Source: Thiomicrorhabdus sp. zzn3 (GTDB lineage Bacteria; Pseudomonadota; Gammaproteobacteria; Thiomicrospirales; Thiomicrospiraceae). Taken from it: a DNA stretch of 64,000 nt. Of this stretch, positions 55,386-64,000 are shown piece after piece; positions within the stretch are counted from its first letter, which is position 1, and each line of letters begins with the position of its first letter. The stretch covers positions 1,178,001 through 1,242,000 of the forward strand of contig NZ_JARUQS010000001.1 of NCBI RefSeq assembly GCF_029767755.1, in the 5' to 3' direction. The notes beneath the pieces are model-generated. The model was given only the letters and a program-made list of their open reading frames with translations. It was not told where the DNA came from and made no database searches. The position numbers and the translations under genes were made by a program.

Positions 55386-57167
55386 TCAGGCTTTTTCTTG
55401 ACCGAACTTTCTGAAACGCAATGCCAGTTCCGCTAACTGCGCATCATCAACCATGCCTGGAGCCTCAGTCAATGGACAAGCGGCCGATTGGGTTTTCGGG
55501 AAAGCAATCACGTCACGGATCGACTCGATCTTACCTAGGATCATCACCAGGCGATCCAAACCGAATGCCATTCCAGCATGCGGAGGGCAACCGTATTTCA
55601 GTGCGTCCAGCAAGAAGCCGAACTTGTCCTGAGCTTCTTCATCGGAAATACCCAGCAGTTTAAAGACCGCGGCTTGCATCTTGGTATCGTGGATACGCAC
55701 CGAACCACCACCGACTTCAAGGCCGTTAATCACCAAATCGTACGCCTTGGAAAGCATCTGGTGCGGTTCAGCGTGATTCAAAATCTCTTCGGTCGTTGCC
55801 TTTGGCTGGGTGAACGGATGGTGAATGGCTGTCATACGAGCCGTCTTCTCATCTTCTTCAAACATCGGGAAGTCAACCACCCACAACGGCTTCCATTCAC
55901 CGTTTAACATACCAAGATCTTCACCGATCTTAACACGTAACGCCCCCAACGCCTCATTCACCACCTTGGCCGTATCGGCACCGAAGAAGACAATATCACC
56001 ATCCTCTGCCCCAACACGTTCCATAATCTCCATCACCTGATCCGGGAAGAACTTCACAATCGGCGATTGCAGACCATCAATACCGGCGGATAGATCATTC
56101 ACTTTGATATAAGCCAAACCTTTCGCGCCGTAGATTCCGACGAACTTGGTGTATTCATCAATCTCTTTACGAGACATGGTGGCGGCACCAGGCACTTTCA
56201 AGGCCGCAACACGACCTTTAGGATCTTTAGCCGGCCCTGCAAACACTTTAAAGTCGATATCCTGCAATAGATCAGCTACGTCAACCAACTGCATGTCGAT
56301 ACGCAGATCCGGACGATCGATACCGTATTTCTGGATCGCTTCGGCGTATGGCATACGCGGGAAATCATAATCGAATTCGACACCAATGGTTTCCTTGAAG
56401 ATGGTTTTCGTCAAACCTTCCATTAGCTTCATGACGGCATCTTCGTCCATGAACGAAGTCTCGATATCCAACTGGGTAAATTCAGGCTGACGATCGGCAC
56501 GCAGATCTTCGTCACGGAAACAGCGCGTAATCTGATAGTAACGGTCGAAACCCGACATCATCAGCAACTGCTTGAACAACTGCGGAGACTGCGGCAAAGC
56601 AAAAAATTTGTTTTCATGCGTACGGCTCGGCACCAGGTAATCACGCGCCCCTTCCGGCGTCGATTTGGTCAGAATCGGGGTTTCGATATCCATGAAATTA
56701 TTGTCATCCAAATAACGACGCATCGCTCGGGTGACCTGGTAACGCAACATCAATGTCTTTTGCATCTCTTCGCGGCGCAAATCGATGTAGCGGTATTTCA
56801 AACGGGTCTCTTCCCCCACATTCTTCTCATCCAACTGGAATGGAATCGGCTCCGCCATGCTCAACACATCCAATTCGGTCGCAACAATTTCAATCTTACC
56901 GGTCGCCATATTCGGATTGATCGTACCTTCGGTGCGTGGAATCACTTTACCGGTGACTTTCAATACACATTCCACACGCAGACGTTCAGCCTTGGCAAAA
57001 ATATCAGCAGTATCCGGGTTGACCACAACCTGCACCAATCCTTCACGATCACGTAGATCAATGAAGATAACTCCACCGTGGTCACGACGACGATGAACCC
57101 AACCGGCTACCGTGACCTGCTGATCAATTAACGCTTCTGTTACCTGCCCACAATAATGTGTACGCAT
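55386..57167 (-). CDS. aspS: aspartate-tRNA ligase
   Basis: The 593-residue class IIb synthetase has an N-terminal OB-fold anticodon domain ([32 protein letters not shown], in part), motif 2 ([24 protein letters not shown], in part), the bacterial GAD insertion domain, and motif 3 ([13 protein letters not shown]). Length and insertion are those of the bacterial type. Whether it is discriminating cannot be judged, since gatCAB is not in the window. It sits upstream of nadA on the same strand, 56 bases downstream of the DUF502 gene. Confidence 0.96.
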   Translation of the reverse strand: MRTHYCGQVTEALIDQQVTVAGWVHRRRDHGGVIFIDLRDREGLVQVVVNPDTADIFAKAERLRVECVLKVTGKVIPRTEGTINPNMATGKIEIVATELDVLSMAEPIPFQLDEKNVGEETRLKYRYIDLRREEMQKTLMLRYQVTRAMRRYLDDNNFMDIETPILTKSTPEGARDYLVPSRTHENKFFALPQSPQLFKQLLMMSGFDRYYQITRCFRDEDLRADRQPEFTQLDIETSFMDEDAVMKLMEGLTKTIFKETIGVEFDYDFPRMPYAEAIQKYGIDRPDLRIDMQLVDVADLLQDIDFKVFAGPAKDPKGRVAALKVPGAATMSRKEIDEYTKFVGIYGAKGLAYIKVNDLSAGIDGLQSPIVKFFPDQVMEIMERVGAEDGDIVFFGADTAKVVNEALGALRVKIGEDLGMLNGEWKPLWVVDFPMFEEDEKTARMTAIHHPFTQPKATTEEILNHAEPHQMLSKAYDLVINGLEVGGGSVRIHDTKMQAAVFKLLGISDEEAQDKFGFLLDALKYGCPPHAGMAFGLDRLVMILGKIESIRDVIAFPKTQSAACPLTEAPGMVDDAQLAELALRFRKFGQEKA

Positions 57168-57223
57168 AATCTTTATTACCTTTCAATCCGTTGTCATTCA
57201 GTTTAAAACTCTGGCCCTTTAGC

Positions 57224-57901
57224 TCAAAGTTCGTTTTGTCTAGAATTCTGCTCAACTGCCAAAAGGGGTGGCGTTGTTTCAGAATCGGTGTGTTTAGGAT
57301 GCCACGGCGGGACGACCACCCCACCTGAAATCACCATTTTAAGAGCTTCATCCACACTCATATCAAGCTCAATAATTTCATTGCTGGACGCCATAATAAA
57401 AAATCCTGATGTCGGATTAGGCGTCGTCGGTACAAACAGGTTTACCACCTCATTGATACCGGTTTTACTCTGCGCTTCACCTTTTTGCTTACTGGTCTGA
57501 AACGCTAAGGTCCATAGACCGTTACGCGGATATTGAATCAGATACACCTTCTGAAACGTCTGTTCTCCCGATCCAAAAACCGCTTCCGCGATCTGTTTAA
57601 CCGCAGTATAAATCGAACGCACCAGGGGAATCTGTGCTAAGAAAGATTCCCACAACTTCACCAACTTGCTGCCGAGGATATTCGCAACCAGCATCCCGGT
57701 GAGTAAAATCAAAGCCAAAGACAGGACAATTCCCAAGCCGGGAATATTAAAGCCGATCAACGCTTCAGGACGGTAGTGTTCGGGAAGCAATAACAAGCTA
57801 CGATCAAAAAAGTTGACCAAGAAAAGCAAAGCTGCGATCGTCACCCCAAGAGGAAGCCAAACTAACAAACCTGCAATCAGATAACGCTTAAAAATGCCCA
57901 T
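57224..57901 (-). CDS. DUF502-family inner-membrane protein
   Basis: The 225-residue protein has two membrane helices (YLIAGLLVWLPLGVTIAALLFLV, in part, and IPGLGIVLSLALILLTGMLVANILG, in part) and then a cytoplasmic or periplasmic domain with the family signature IPLVRSIYTAVKQIAEAVFG, YPRNGLWTLAFQTS and VNLFVPTTPNPTSGFFIM. These define DUF502, a widespread family of unknown function. The family is often found next to aspS in gammaproteobacteria, and here aspS follows by 56 bases, which supports an operon. Confidence 0.9.
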   Translation of the reverse strand: MGIFKRYLIAGLLVWLPLGVTIAALLFLVNFFDRSLLLLPEHYRPEALIGFNIPGLGIVLSLALILLTGMLVANILGSKLVKLWESFLAQIPLVRSIYTAVKQIAEAVFGSGEQTFQKVYLIQYPRNGLWTLAFQTSKQKGEAQSKTGINEVVNLFVPTTPNPTSGFFIMASSNEIIELDMSVDEALKMVISGGVVVPPWHPKHTDSETTPPLLAVEQNSRQNEL

Positions 57902-58068
57902 GCCGCACCCCGACGGTTAACCAGTCCTGTATTCCAGACCAAACACGATATTATAAATGAATTTAAAGGCTTTTTGACAAGGAAAGTCACTAAGAAAGAA
58001 AGCGGTGATAAAAAGAAGCAGCTCTGAAACTGCACGCCGGTTTTACAATCCAGGTTTGACAAACAAAA

Positions 58069-58095
58069 AAGTGAACAGGCCTGTTCACTTTCTTA
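58069..58095 (-). terminator. 24-base perfect palindrome terminator
   Basis: The 24 bases at 58069-58092 are a perfect palindrome (arms AAAGTGAACAGG) and on the minus strand run into a T-rich stretch. It lies 71 bases past the stop of the lipoprotein gene at 58164. Confidence 0.75.
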
Positions 58096-58163
58096 AAGAC
58101 GGTTTGAAACAAACCCGAAGGCAAGACGGATTGCCATCAGGGATCATTTCAAAAAACGTCTCA

Positions 58164-59225
58164 TCAAGGAACATTGACAACGCGTGTCAACTCATGCTCA
58201 TTACCCGTGGCATCAATCACTTTCAGGCGAATCAAATAGGTTCCGGCAGTGACAATCGGCAAAACCGTGGTGGCAGATTCCACCGTCAGGCGATAGATCG
58301 GCTGAGGCGCTGTCGAGTCCGTCTCGGCATCCGTCTCGGCCGTCGTTGCGGTTGCCGTGTCATATACCTCCCAGACATAATGATCAACGCCTGCTGCGAC
58401 CGTACTGCTTGAAGCATCCACACCGATATTTACAGGAGCCGCACCACTGACAGTGACGCTGAAATCCGCCTCCAAAGCCTGCTCACTGCTCATAACAATG
58501 GTCTTCTCTACCATCGCCGTTTTCTCAGCATCATCTACCAACGTCAGTCTTACCACATAAATGCCGTCATTATTTAATGTTATGGAAGTCATTGGGGTGT
58601 GCATCTGAATGGTGTCAGTCCAATTCGTATTTTCATCATCCTGCTTTAAACGGACCTGCCAGGTATATGTATCTATATTGCTTAAAGCCAAGGTTGACGG
58701 AGTTGCATCAAGTTCCAGATCATAAGGGGTTGCCGGGTCAACGGATCGTGCATAATCAAAATCCGCAATCAAATAGGTTTCACTCGGTTTGACAATGACA
58801 AATTTTTGGTCCTCAGCAACCATGGAATTGGCATCTGTAGCGGTTAATTTGATGCGGTATACGCCGGCACCATTACTCAGAATGAACTGATCTTCCCCGC
58901 AACCAAGAGAAGTATCCACCACACTGTCATTAAAAGACAATGAGGTGGAACAGGTGATAGAACTTCCCATAGAGCCGGTCGCTGAAGCGTTATAAGTCAG
59001 AATAGTATTTTCCGAATAATATCCCAACGCATCCGGAGTGGAAGTCGCACTTGTAAGCGTAACAGAGGCGGATGCCGCCGATGAATCGCCCGAATCAGGA
59101 CTTACCCCTCCGTCACTATTGGCCATATTGCATCCACTCAACAAAACAGCCCCACACATCAACGCCGAGGCCGATAAGAACAAGGTACCGCGGCAAAAAA
59201 TTCCTTTTCCGAATCTTAATGTCAT
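58164..59225 (-). CDS. PKD-like repeat lipoprotein of unknown function
   Basis: The protein of about 353 residues has a signal ending in VLLSGCNMANSDGG, a clear lipobox, then a Ser/Ala/Asp linker and three beta-rich PKD-like repeats. The repeats show the pattern of ILTYNASATGS / VYRIKLTATDANSMVAE, LELDATPSTLALSNIDTYTWQVRL / YVVRLTLVDDAEKTAM, and IGVDASSSTVAAGVDHYVWEVYD / YLIRLKVIDATGNEHE. PKD folds mediate binding at the cell surface. Four Cys, including two in the first repeat, may form a disulfide. A TTG upstream at 59252 is less likely than the ATG at 59225 with AGGAAA before it. It is monocistronic, and its role (adhesion, sugar binding) is unknown. Confidence 0.75.
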   Translation of the reverse strand: MTLRFGKGIFCRGTLFLSASALMCGAVLLSGCNMANSDGGVSPDSGDSSAASASVTLTSATSTPDALGYYSENTILTYNASATGSMGSSITCSTSLSFNDSVVDTSLGCGEDQFILSNGAGVYRIKLTATDANSMVAEDQKFVIVKPSETYLIADFDYARSVDPATPYDLELDATPSTLALSNIDTYTWQVRLKQDDENTNWTDTIQMHTPMTSITLNNDGIYVVRLTLVDDAEKTAMVEKTIVMSSEQALEADFSVTVSGAAPVNIGVDASSSTVAAGVDHYVWEVYDTATATTAETDAETDSTAPQPIYRLTVESATTVLPIVTAGTYLIRLKVIDATGNEHELTRVVNVP

Positions 59226-59379
59226 TTTTTTTCCTAATAAAACAGTCTTCAACCTAGCAACCCCACCCTTAAAGCAATATACATGCCCATAAACCAGATG
59301 ATTGCCGAATAAAGACCCGATTGGCTAAACGCTTAATTTACTTTAGACTAACGCCAACTCAAATATTAAGGATGCCACC

Positions 59380-60246
59380 ATGCAACTGCCTCCTCCCAGC
59401 ACCCTGTTGATCACCGGCTGCTCCAGCGGCATCGGCTACCATGCCGCCCATGCCCTGCACAAATTGGGCTATAGCGTTATTGCCAGCTGTCGAAAAGCGG
59501 AAGACGTCACCCGGTTACAACAGGAAGGGTTAACCGCCGTGCAATTGGATTTAGCGTGCAGCGACTCGATTCGAGAAGGTTTGCAAAACGCCCTGAAAAC
59601 GTCAGCAGCAACCGGCAATGGACGCATTGACGCCCTGTTTAACAATGGCGCTTTTGGATTGCCAGGCGCGGTAGAAGACCTCAGCCGTGACGCCATGTTG
59701 CATCAGTTTCAAACCAATGTCTTCGGTACTCAGGAACTGACCAACCAGGTCGTTAAAATCATGCGCCGGCAAGGCGGCGGCAAGATTATCTACAACAGTT
59801 CCATCCTGGGATTTGCCGCCATGCAGTACCGCGGCGCCTATAACGCCAGTAAATTCGCCATTGAAGGCTTTGCCGATACACTGAGACTGGAAGTCAAACA
59901 GGATAATATCCAGATCAGCCTGATCGAACCCGGACCGATTCTGTCCGACTTCAGAAAGAACGCCTACGCGCAATTCAAACAGTGGATTGATCCGCAACAC
60001 AGCGCGCATTCCGCCAATTATCAGGCCATGATCAACCGCTTGGAGACCGTTGGCCCCAGCGCCCCATTTACCCTTGGACCGGAGGCGGTCACCGACTGTG
60101 TGATTCACGCGCTACAGCACAGGCAGGCCAAAATCCGCTATCGCGTCACAACCCCAACCAAAGTATTTGCCGTACTCAAACGTCTACTGCCGAACCGTCT
60201 ATTGGATCGCTTATTGATTAAAGCCGGCGGGGACGGCAAACGCTAG
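59380..60246 (+). CDS. short-chain dehydrogenase/reductase
   Basis: The 288-residue classical SDR has the cofactor motif ITGCSSGIGYHAA (TGxxxGIG), NNGAFGLPG after the fourth strand, the catalytic Ser in IIYNSSILG, and YNASKFAIEG with Tyr and Lys. Basic residues after the second strand (SCRKAEDV) favour NADPH. It ends with a basic, slightly hydrophobic tail. The substrate is unknown. AAGGATG lies eight bases before the ATG. A near-perfect CAGGCCTG palindrome terminator, shared with the convergent thioredoxin-like gene, follows. Confidence 0.88.
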   Translation: MQLPPPSTLLITGCSSGIGYHAAHALHKLGYSVIASCRKAEDVTRLQQEGLTAVQLDLACSDSIREGLQNALKTSAATGNGRIDALFNNGAFGLPGAVEDLSRDAMLHQFQTNVFGTQELTNQVVKIMRRQGGGKIIYNSSILGFAAMQYRGAYNASKFAIEGFADTLRLEVKQDNIQISLIEPGPILSDFRKNAYAQFKQWIDPQHSAHSANYQAMINRLETVGPSAPFTLGPEAVTDCVIHALQHRQAKIRYRVTTPTKVFAVLKRLLPNRLLDRLLIKAGGDGKR

Positions 60247-60272
60247 TCAGAACGGTAATCAATTTTAAACTC

Positions 60273-60304
60273 CGGCAAACCGAACAGGCCTGTTCAGTTT
60301 GCCG
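60273..60304. terminator. 32-base near-perfect palindrome terminator between convergent genes
   Basis: CGGCAAACCGAACAGG and CCTGTTCAGTTTGCCG pair with a single mismatch. It is shared by the convergent SDR and thioredoxin-like genes, seven bases from the latter's stop. Confidence 0.75.
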
Positions 60305-60310
60305 AATGGT

Positions 60311-60643
60311 TTATTCATCAAACATCATCGAATACGGTCTGGCCATATCTTCAATGACCTTAGGCACACTGAAGCTGCGCACTTCCTCGATGAAGCGCTG
60401 GCCACCAAAATAGACCTGCAAGGTTGGCAAGGTGAACACGCCATGCTGAGCACAGATGTCGGTGGTCACATGACAATCCACATAACACTGCGTTACCTTG
60501 GGATAGTGTTCGCTCAATAAAGCCTCCAGTTTAGGCTTAATCGCATGACACACATTGCATTCCTTGCCGCCAAACAAAATCAACAAAGCCTCTGCTTCCT
60601 GCTTTAAACTTTCCAACGCTTCCAAACCTTCAACCGTCTGCAT
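60311..60643 (-). CDS. thioredoxin-like protein
   Basis: The protein of about 110 residues has the thioredoxin fold with a CNVC active site in LLILFGGKECNVCHAIKPKLEALL and the cis-Pro in FTLPTLQVYFGG. The surrounding residues are unlike classical thioredoxin (WCGPC). It has no signal, so it is cytoplasmic. It may reduce a specific partner or handle persulfide. AAGGA stands eight bases before the ATG at 60643. It is divergent from zntB across 180 bases. Confidence 0.82.
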   Translation of the reverse strand: MQTVEGLEALESLKQEAEALLILFGGKECNVCHAIKPKLEALLSEHYPKVTQCYVDCHVTTDICAQHGVFTLPTLQVYFGGQRFIEEVRSFSVPKVIEDMARPYSMMFDE

Positions 60644-60824
60644 CTCGCCGTTCCTTAACATATCGACATCAAAAAAATCCTATTTTACCTCTCAGCATCC
60701 GCCAAATTCAGTAAAATCAAACTCAATAAAACCGGATAATGCTAAAACATTCGGCTTAAACCGCTATCATCTAGCCAACACTCAATCTCCAACGTTATTT
60801 ACGATCTACATAGGAGAGTCAAAC

Positions 60825-61805
60825 ATGAGCCAACACCCCCAACAACCGGCCGGACTGAAACACGCCTTCCTACTCAGTGCAACCTCGCAGGCCTCCTTGA
60901 ACTGGCAGCAGATTGAGGCAGCAACATCCACGATGCCGGCCTGGCTGCACTTTGACTATACCGATCCGAAGAGCCGGGAGTGGATTATCCATCAAAGCGG
61001 ACTGGACCCGCTGGTCGCCGACGCTCTGCTGAGTGAAGAGACCCGACCGCGTACCACGGCCATCGGCGACGGCGTACTATTGGCGCTGAGAGGGGTCAAC
61101 TTGAATCCGGGTTCCGATCCGCACGACATGGTCTCTATACGTCTTTGGGCCGACCAAAACCGCATCATCAGCACCGGACGACGTGACTTGCATTCAGTAA
61201 AGGAAATCGTCAAAAGCTTCCAACAGAACCAAGGACCGACTAGCCCGTCTGAATTCCTCGTCGAGCTCTGTGACCGGCTGGTATGGCGAATGAGCGATAC
61301 CGTCGACCAACTGGAAGATCGAGTCGATGAACTGGAAGAATCCGTGGTCGACAGCCATCAAGCGGAATTACGCTACCAACTGGCTAATTTGCGCCGCCAA
61401 ACCATCGCCTTAAGACGTTACCTTTCACCACAACGTGAAGCCATGAACCGCTTGGCTTTGGAAAAATTAAGCTGGCTGAATGACTCTCAACGCATTGAGT
61501 TACGCGAAGTGAGTGATCGCCTGATTCGGCATATTGAGGACATTGATGCGGTGCGTGAACGCGCCAATGTCACCCAGGAAGAATTGATCAGCCGCATGTC
61601 CGAACAGCTTAACGAACGCATGTACATGCTCTCGATCGTCGCCGCGATCTTTCTGCCGTTGGGCTTTTTAACCGGACTTTTGGGTATCAATGTCGGCGGC
61701 ATCCCCGGAGCGGATTCCCCGCAGGCATTCTGGGTCGTCAGCGGCTCAATGCTGATCGCCGTCATCCTGCAACTTCTGGTATTTCGCTGGAAACGATGGC
61801 TTTAA
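60825..61805 (+). CDS. zntB: ZntB-type CorA-family cation transporter
   Basis: The 326-residue protein has the CorA layout: a long cytoplasmic alpha/beta funnel (LLALRGVNLNPGSDPHDMVSIRLW, in part; SPSEFLVELCDRLVWRMSDTVDQLEDRVDELEESV, in part) and two C-terminal helices with the signature GLLGINVGGIPGAD, GIN rather than the GMN of classical CorA, as in ZntB. ZntB moves Zn2+ across the inner membrane. The frame is open for 90 codons upstream, but GGAGAG precedes the ATG at 60825 and the length matches the family. Confidence 0.9.
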   Translation: MSQHPQQPAGLKHAFLLSATSQASLNWQQIEAATSTMPAWLHFDYTDPKSREWIIHQSGLDPLVADALLSEETRPRTTAIGDGVLLALRGVNLNPGSDPHDMVSIRLWADQNRIISTGRRDLHSVKEIVKSFQQNQGPTSPSEFLVELCDRLVWRMSDTVDQLEDRVDELEESVVDSHQAELRYQLANLRRQTIALRRYLSPQREAMNRLALEKLSWLNDSQRIELREVSDRLIRHIEDIDAVRERANVTQEELISRMSEQLNERMYMLSIVAAIFLPLGFLTGLLGINVGGIPGADSPQAFWVVSGSMLIAVILQLLVFRWKRWL

Positions 61806-61810
61806 ACCCA

Positions 61811-61828
61811 ACAGGCCTGTTCAAAAAA
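61811..61828. terminator. CAGGCCTG palindrome between convergent zntB and ROK kinase genes
   Basis: AACAGGCCTGTT forms a short perfect palindrome at 61810-61821, followed by CAAAAAA. The stem is only six base pairs, so it is weak as a terminator and stands as another family copy. Confidence 0.45.
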
Positions 61829-61842
61829 TGCAGCGCGAGACA

Positions 61843-62727
61843 TTAAAGCCAAGCTGCGCCGCGCACGCCGCTGGAATCGCCGAACTTTGGCGCCACCAGG
61901 CGCGTGGAAACCTGATCGCTGAAGACCCACTGATCCCACCGTTTAGGCACTTCAGTATAGAGCGCTTGGATATTTGACATGCCGCCACCCAAAACGATGA
62001 CATCCGGATCAACGACATTGATCACGCTGGCCAGCCCTTTGGCGAGCCAATGATAATATCGTTGCATCATGGCTTGCGCCTGGCTGTCGCCCTGTTCGCT
62101 GAGTTCCACAATCTGTTCGGCACGCAGTTCCTTGCCACTCTGCAAACGGTAATGCGCTTGAAAACCGCTACCGGAAAGAAAGGTTTCATTGCAGCCTTTT
62201 AAGCCGCAATAACACTCCAGCATTGGGTCTTCGGGTTCAGCCCAAGGCAAAGGGTTGTGCCCCCACTCCCCGCCAATGGCATTGACACCATTTAAAATCT
62301 GCCCGTTGACGACAATGCCGCCGCCGCAGCCGGTGCCGATAATCACCCCGAATACGACCTCGGCTCCTTGGGCCGCGCCGTCGACCGCTTCGGACAAGGC
62401 GAAACAGTTGGCATCGTTCGCCAGTTTTACCGGGCGCGCTAATTGGCGTTGCAGATCGCCTTGCAAATCTTCACCAATCAACCAGGTGGAATTGGCATTT
62501 TTGACCCGCCCGGTTTTATGCGAGACTGCCCCCGGAATACCGACACCGACCGAACCAGTCTGCCCCAATTCCTGCTCTGCCTGACGCACTAAACCGCACA
62601 TCGCCTCAACCGTCCCCGCATAATCACCTTTAGGCGTGACCACTCTGCGCTGAAGCAAGGTTTCTCCCTGCTCATCCAGTGCAATAATTTCTATTTTCGT
62701 GCCACCTAGATCAATTCCTAAACGCAT
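61843..62727 (-). CDS. mak: ROK-family sugar kinase, fructokinase (Mak)-like
   Basis: The 294-residue protein has the ROK features: LGIDLGGTKIEIIAL phosphate loop, GIPGAVSHKTGRVKNANSTWLIG, the conserved NDANCFALSEAVDGAAQGA, IIGTGCGGGIVVNG, EWGHNPLPWAEPEDPM, and the zinc loop CYCGLKGCNETFLSG. The order and wording are very close to what I know of E. coli Mak (YajF), which phosphorylates fructose and, weakly, mannose. The ATG at 62727 is chosen since GGGAG lies six bases upstream. It follows the methyltransferase gene by 17 bases, probably in one operon. Confidence 0.88.
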   Translation of the reverse strand: MRLGIDLGGTKIEIIALDEQGETLLQRRVVTPKGDYAGTVEAMCGLVRQAEQELGQTGSVGVGIPGAVSHKTGRVKNANSTWLIGEDLQGDLQRQLARPVKLANDANCFALSEAVDGAAQGAEVVFGVIIGTGCGGGIVVNGQILNGVNAIGGEWGHNPLPWAEPEDPMLECYCGLKGCNETFLSGSGFQAHYRLQSGKELRAEQIVELSEQGDSQAQAMMQRYYHWLAKGLASVINVVDPDVIVLGGGMSNIQALYTEVPKRWDQWVFSDQVSTRLVAPKFGDSSGVRGAAWL

Positions 62728-62744
62728 CACCAACTCCCTAAACG

Positions 62745-63416
62745 CTACTTATGCAGATAAACGGTAAAATCGTTTTCCAGATAGCCTTCCTGCCATCTGA
62801 CTGTGTGTGCAAAACCCTGGCAGTAAGTCACCATCTCGTCAGGCAAAAAACTTTGTAAATCGACACGACTTTTCACCCACGGATGCCGGGCATCCAGCAG
62901 ATTAAAGGCAACACCGAATCGGCAGGCCTGATACATCCTCCGAATCACCGCCTTGGCATAACGACCTTGGAATTGTGCGGTCTGTTCAACCTCGGTTTCC
63001 ACGACTTCATTCAACGCGCCGGACAAAAAAACGACATCGAAACTGGCGTCGTCTGGATCAAAATCGAACAGATCTCCCTGATGCACTTCAATATTCGGGT
63101 GTTGAAAACGCGCGCTTTGTACCATGTCTGCAGACAGGTCAATTCCACAATACTCAACCGCAATGCCATGTTCATGCAAAAAGCATCTCAAATCCGCAAA
63201 CCCGCAACCGACATCGAGTATTTTCCACGGCCGTTGTACGTCCTGCTCTTCACAGAAAGGGGCAGGCAAAATTTCGACCAATTTTTCAAAGCGGATCTGC
63301 TGGATCTCACGATTGCTCCAGAACAGCGCTTGCGGTTGATAGCCGAACTGTTCAATCGATTGCTTGTGGCGCGTCTGAATACGCAGACGCTGTTTCTCCG
63401 ACAACAAGGACTTCAT
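62745..63416 (-). CDS. SAM-dependent methyltransferase
   Basis: The protein of about 223 residues has a typical class I core: PWKILDVGCGFADLRCFLHEHG (motif I), VEYCGIDLSADMVQSAR (motif II), VHQGDLFDFDPDDASFDVVFLSGALNEVV. The N-terminal region is basic (EKQRLRIQTRHKQS), which may serve binding to a nucleic acid or substrate. The acceptor is unknown. The ATG at 63416 is favoured over a TTG three codons earlier. It follows the DUF455 gene almost directly and precedes the ROK kinase, so the three may form an operon. Confidence 0.85.
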   Translation of the reverse strand: MKSLLSEKQRLRIQTRHKQSIEQFGYQPQALFWSNREIQQIRFEKLVEILPAPFCEEQDVQRPWKILDVGCGFADLRCFLHEHGIAVEYCGIDLSADMVQSARFQHPNIEVHQGDLFDFDPDDASFDVVFLSGALNEVVETEVEQTAQFQGRYAKAVIRRMYQACRFGVAFNLLDARHPWVKSRVDLQSFLPDEMVTYCQGFAHTVRWQEGYLENDFTVYLHK

Positions 63417-63421
63417 GTTTA

Positions 63422-64000
63422 TCAACCGATGCTTTTCAGCCAGTCCAGTTCTTCTTCGGAAAAACCCGCTTGAGCACGCGCTTCGTAATTGAAAGGCCCT
63501 CGTAAATCACCGTGAAAATACCGGTCGATAATATATTGAAACTGTTTGAATGGATTGAGATTACGCTGTGCACATAAATAGCGGAACCAGCGCGTACCGA
63601 CTTCCACATGCCCGATCTCGTCGCGCAGCAAGATTTTCAAAATCTCCACACCACGTTTATCCCCAATTGCACGCAGTTTTTGAATCATTGGCGGCGTCAC
63701 ATCCAAACCTCTCGCTTCCAGAGTTCTCGGCACCAAAGCCATGCGTACCAATGGATCATGATCGGTTTCATAGGTGGTCAGCCACAGGCCATTGTGCGCC
63801 GGCATATCACCGTACTCATACCCCAAATGGTTCAGGTGTTCGCGAACCATTTGAAAGTGATAGGATTCCTCGCCGGCCACCCCGAGCCAGTCACGATAAT
63901 ACTCATAGGGCATGTCCTGGAATCGGTAGACGGCGTCCAAAGCGAGGTTCACCGCATTGAATTCAATATGCGCAATCGAGTGCATCAGAGAAGCGTGACC
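63422..64000 (-). CDS. DUF455-family ferritin-like protein, N-terminus beyond the window
   Basis: The frame remains open to the window end, so the N-terminus is missing; at least 192 codons are visible. An ATG at 63985 is internal, because in-frame codons before it give GHASL, which continues the family's HAIAHIEL-type motif (here HSIAHIEFNAVNLALDAVYRF). Further motifs are GVAGEESYHFQMVREHL and LRDEIGHVEVGTRWF, with Glu and His residues placed as in di-iron ferritin-like helices. DUF455 proteins have no established reaction. The gene is followed at once by the methyltransferase. Confidence 0.85.
   Translation of the reverse strand, partial: GHASLMHSIAHIEFNAVNLALDAVYRFQDMPYEYYRDWLGVAGEESYHFQMVREHLNHLGYEYGDMPAHNGLWLTTYETDHDPLVRMALVPRTLEARGLDVTPPMIQKLRAIGDKRGVEILKILLRDEIGHVEVGTRWFRYLCAQRNLNPFKQFQYIIDRYFHGDLRGPFNYEARAQAGFSEEELDWLKSIG

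Noticed and set aside
57877-58062. Open minus-strand frame upstream of the DUF502 gene
   Set aside because: No ribosome site, mixed composition, and it overlaps the DUF502 start in another frame.

Overview
The window looks like chromosome of a gammaproteobacterium. It carries Tol-Pal with CpoB, RuvABC, the dnaQ/rnhA/gloB/mltD neighbourhood also known from Escherichia coli, LpxH, NtrBC, HrpA and HrpB, and genes are dense with short spacers. An ETHE1-type persulfide dioxygenase, two rhodanese proteins and a lipid-anchored c-type cytochrome suggest a sulfur-oxidising bacterium, perhaps of the Hydrogenovibrio/Thiomicrospira group. That placement is inference from gene content and protein style, not a database result.

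Layout. 1-3.5 kb: two small exported proteins, a glycosyltransferase with a VF530 protein, a cytochrome c lipoprotein and a small membrane protein. 3.6-10.3 kb: hrpB and hrpA in tandem. 10.4-13.2 kb: ETHE1, then a relic chromosomal integron (inactive intI, a cruciform leader in the attI position, a GNAT cassette, a cassette without a gene, a small membrane-protein cassette and attC-like sites). 13.2-21 kb: SlyD-type FKBP, dnaQ, rnhA, a methyltransferase, gloB, mltD and slt. 21-33 kb: cysS, two cyclophilins, lpxH, a cation symporter, a rhodanese, pgpA, argG, psd, a PII protein and a Lon-like protease. 33-37.4 kb: an operon of a 33-codon ORF, a periplasmic sulfurtransferase, a GGDEF-EAL protein and a CapA protein, each start overlapping or closely following the previous stop. 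37.6-45 kb: HDOD protein, two unknowns, ntrC, ntrB, a DtxR regulator, a Rossmann-fold protein and two identical tRNA-Lys genes. 45-57 kb: one long minus-strand run of queC, cpoB, pal, tolB, tolA, tolR, tolQ, ruvB, ruvA, ruvC, yebC, nadA and aspS. 57-64 kb: DUF502, a PKD-like lipoprotein, SDR, thioredoxin-like protein, zntB, a fructokinase-type ROK kinase, a methyltransferase and a DUF455 protein cut by the window end.

The strongest unexplained signal is a dispersed perfect palindrome, core CAGGCCTG, usually extended towards GAACAGGCCTGTTC. I counted 29 copies of the 8-mer by eye, where about one is expected by chance. In spacers it forms the centre of terminator-like palindromes at gene ends. 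Inside genes it sits mostly in two reading phases (Gln-Ala-Cys/Trp and x-Gly-Leu). It behaves like a highly iterated palindrome or an uptake-signal type repeat. The second notable element is the decayed integron, and the third is the 33-codon ORF with a near-perfect Shine-Dalgarno, translationally coupled to the sulfurtransferase/c-di-GMP operon.
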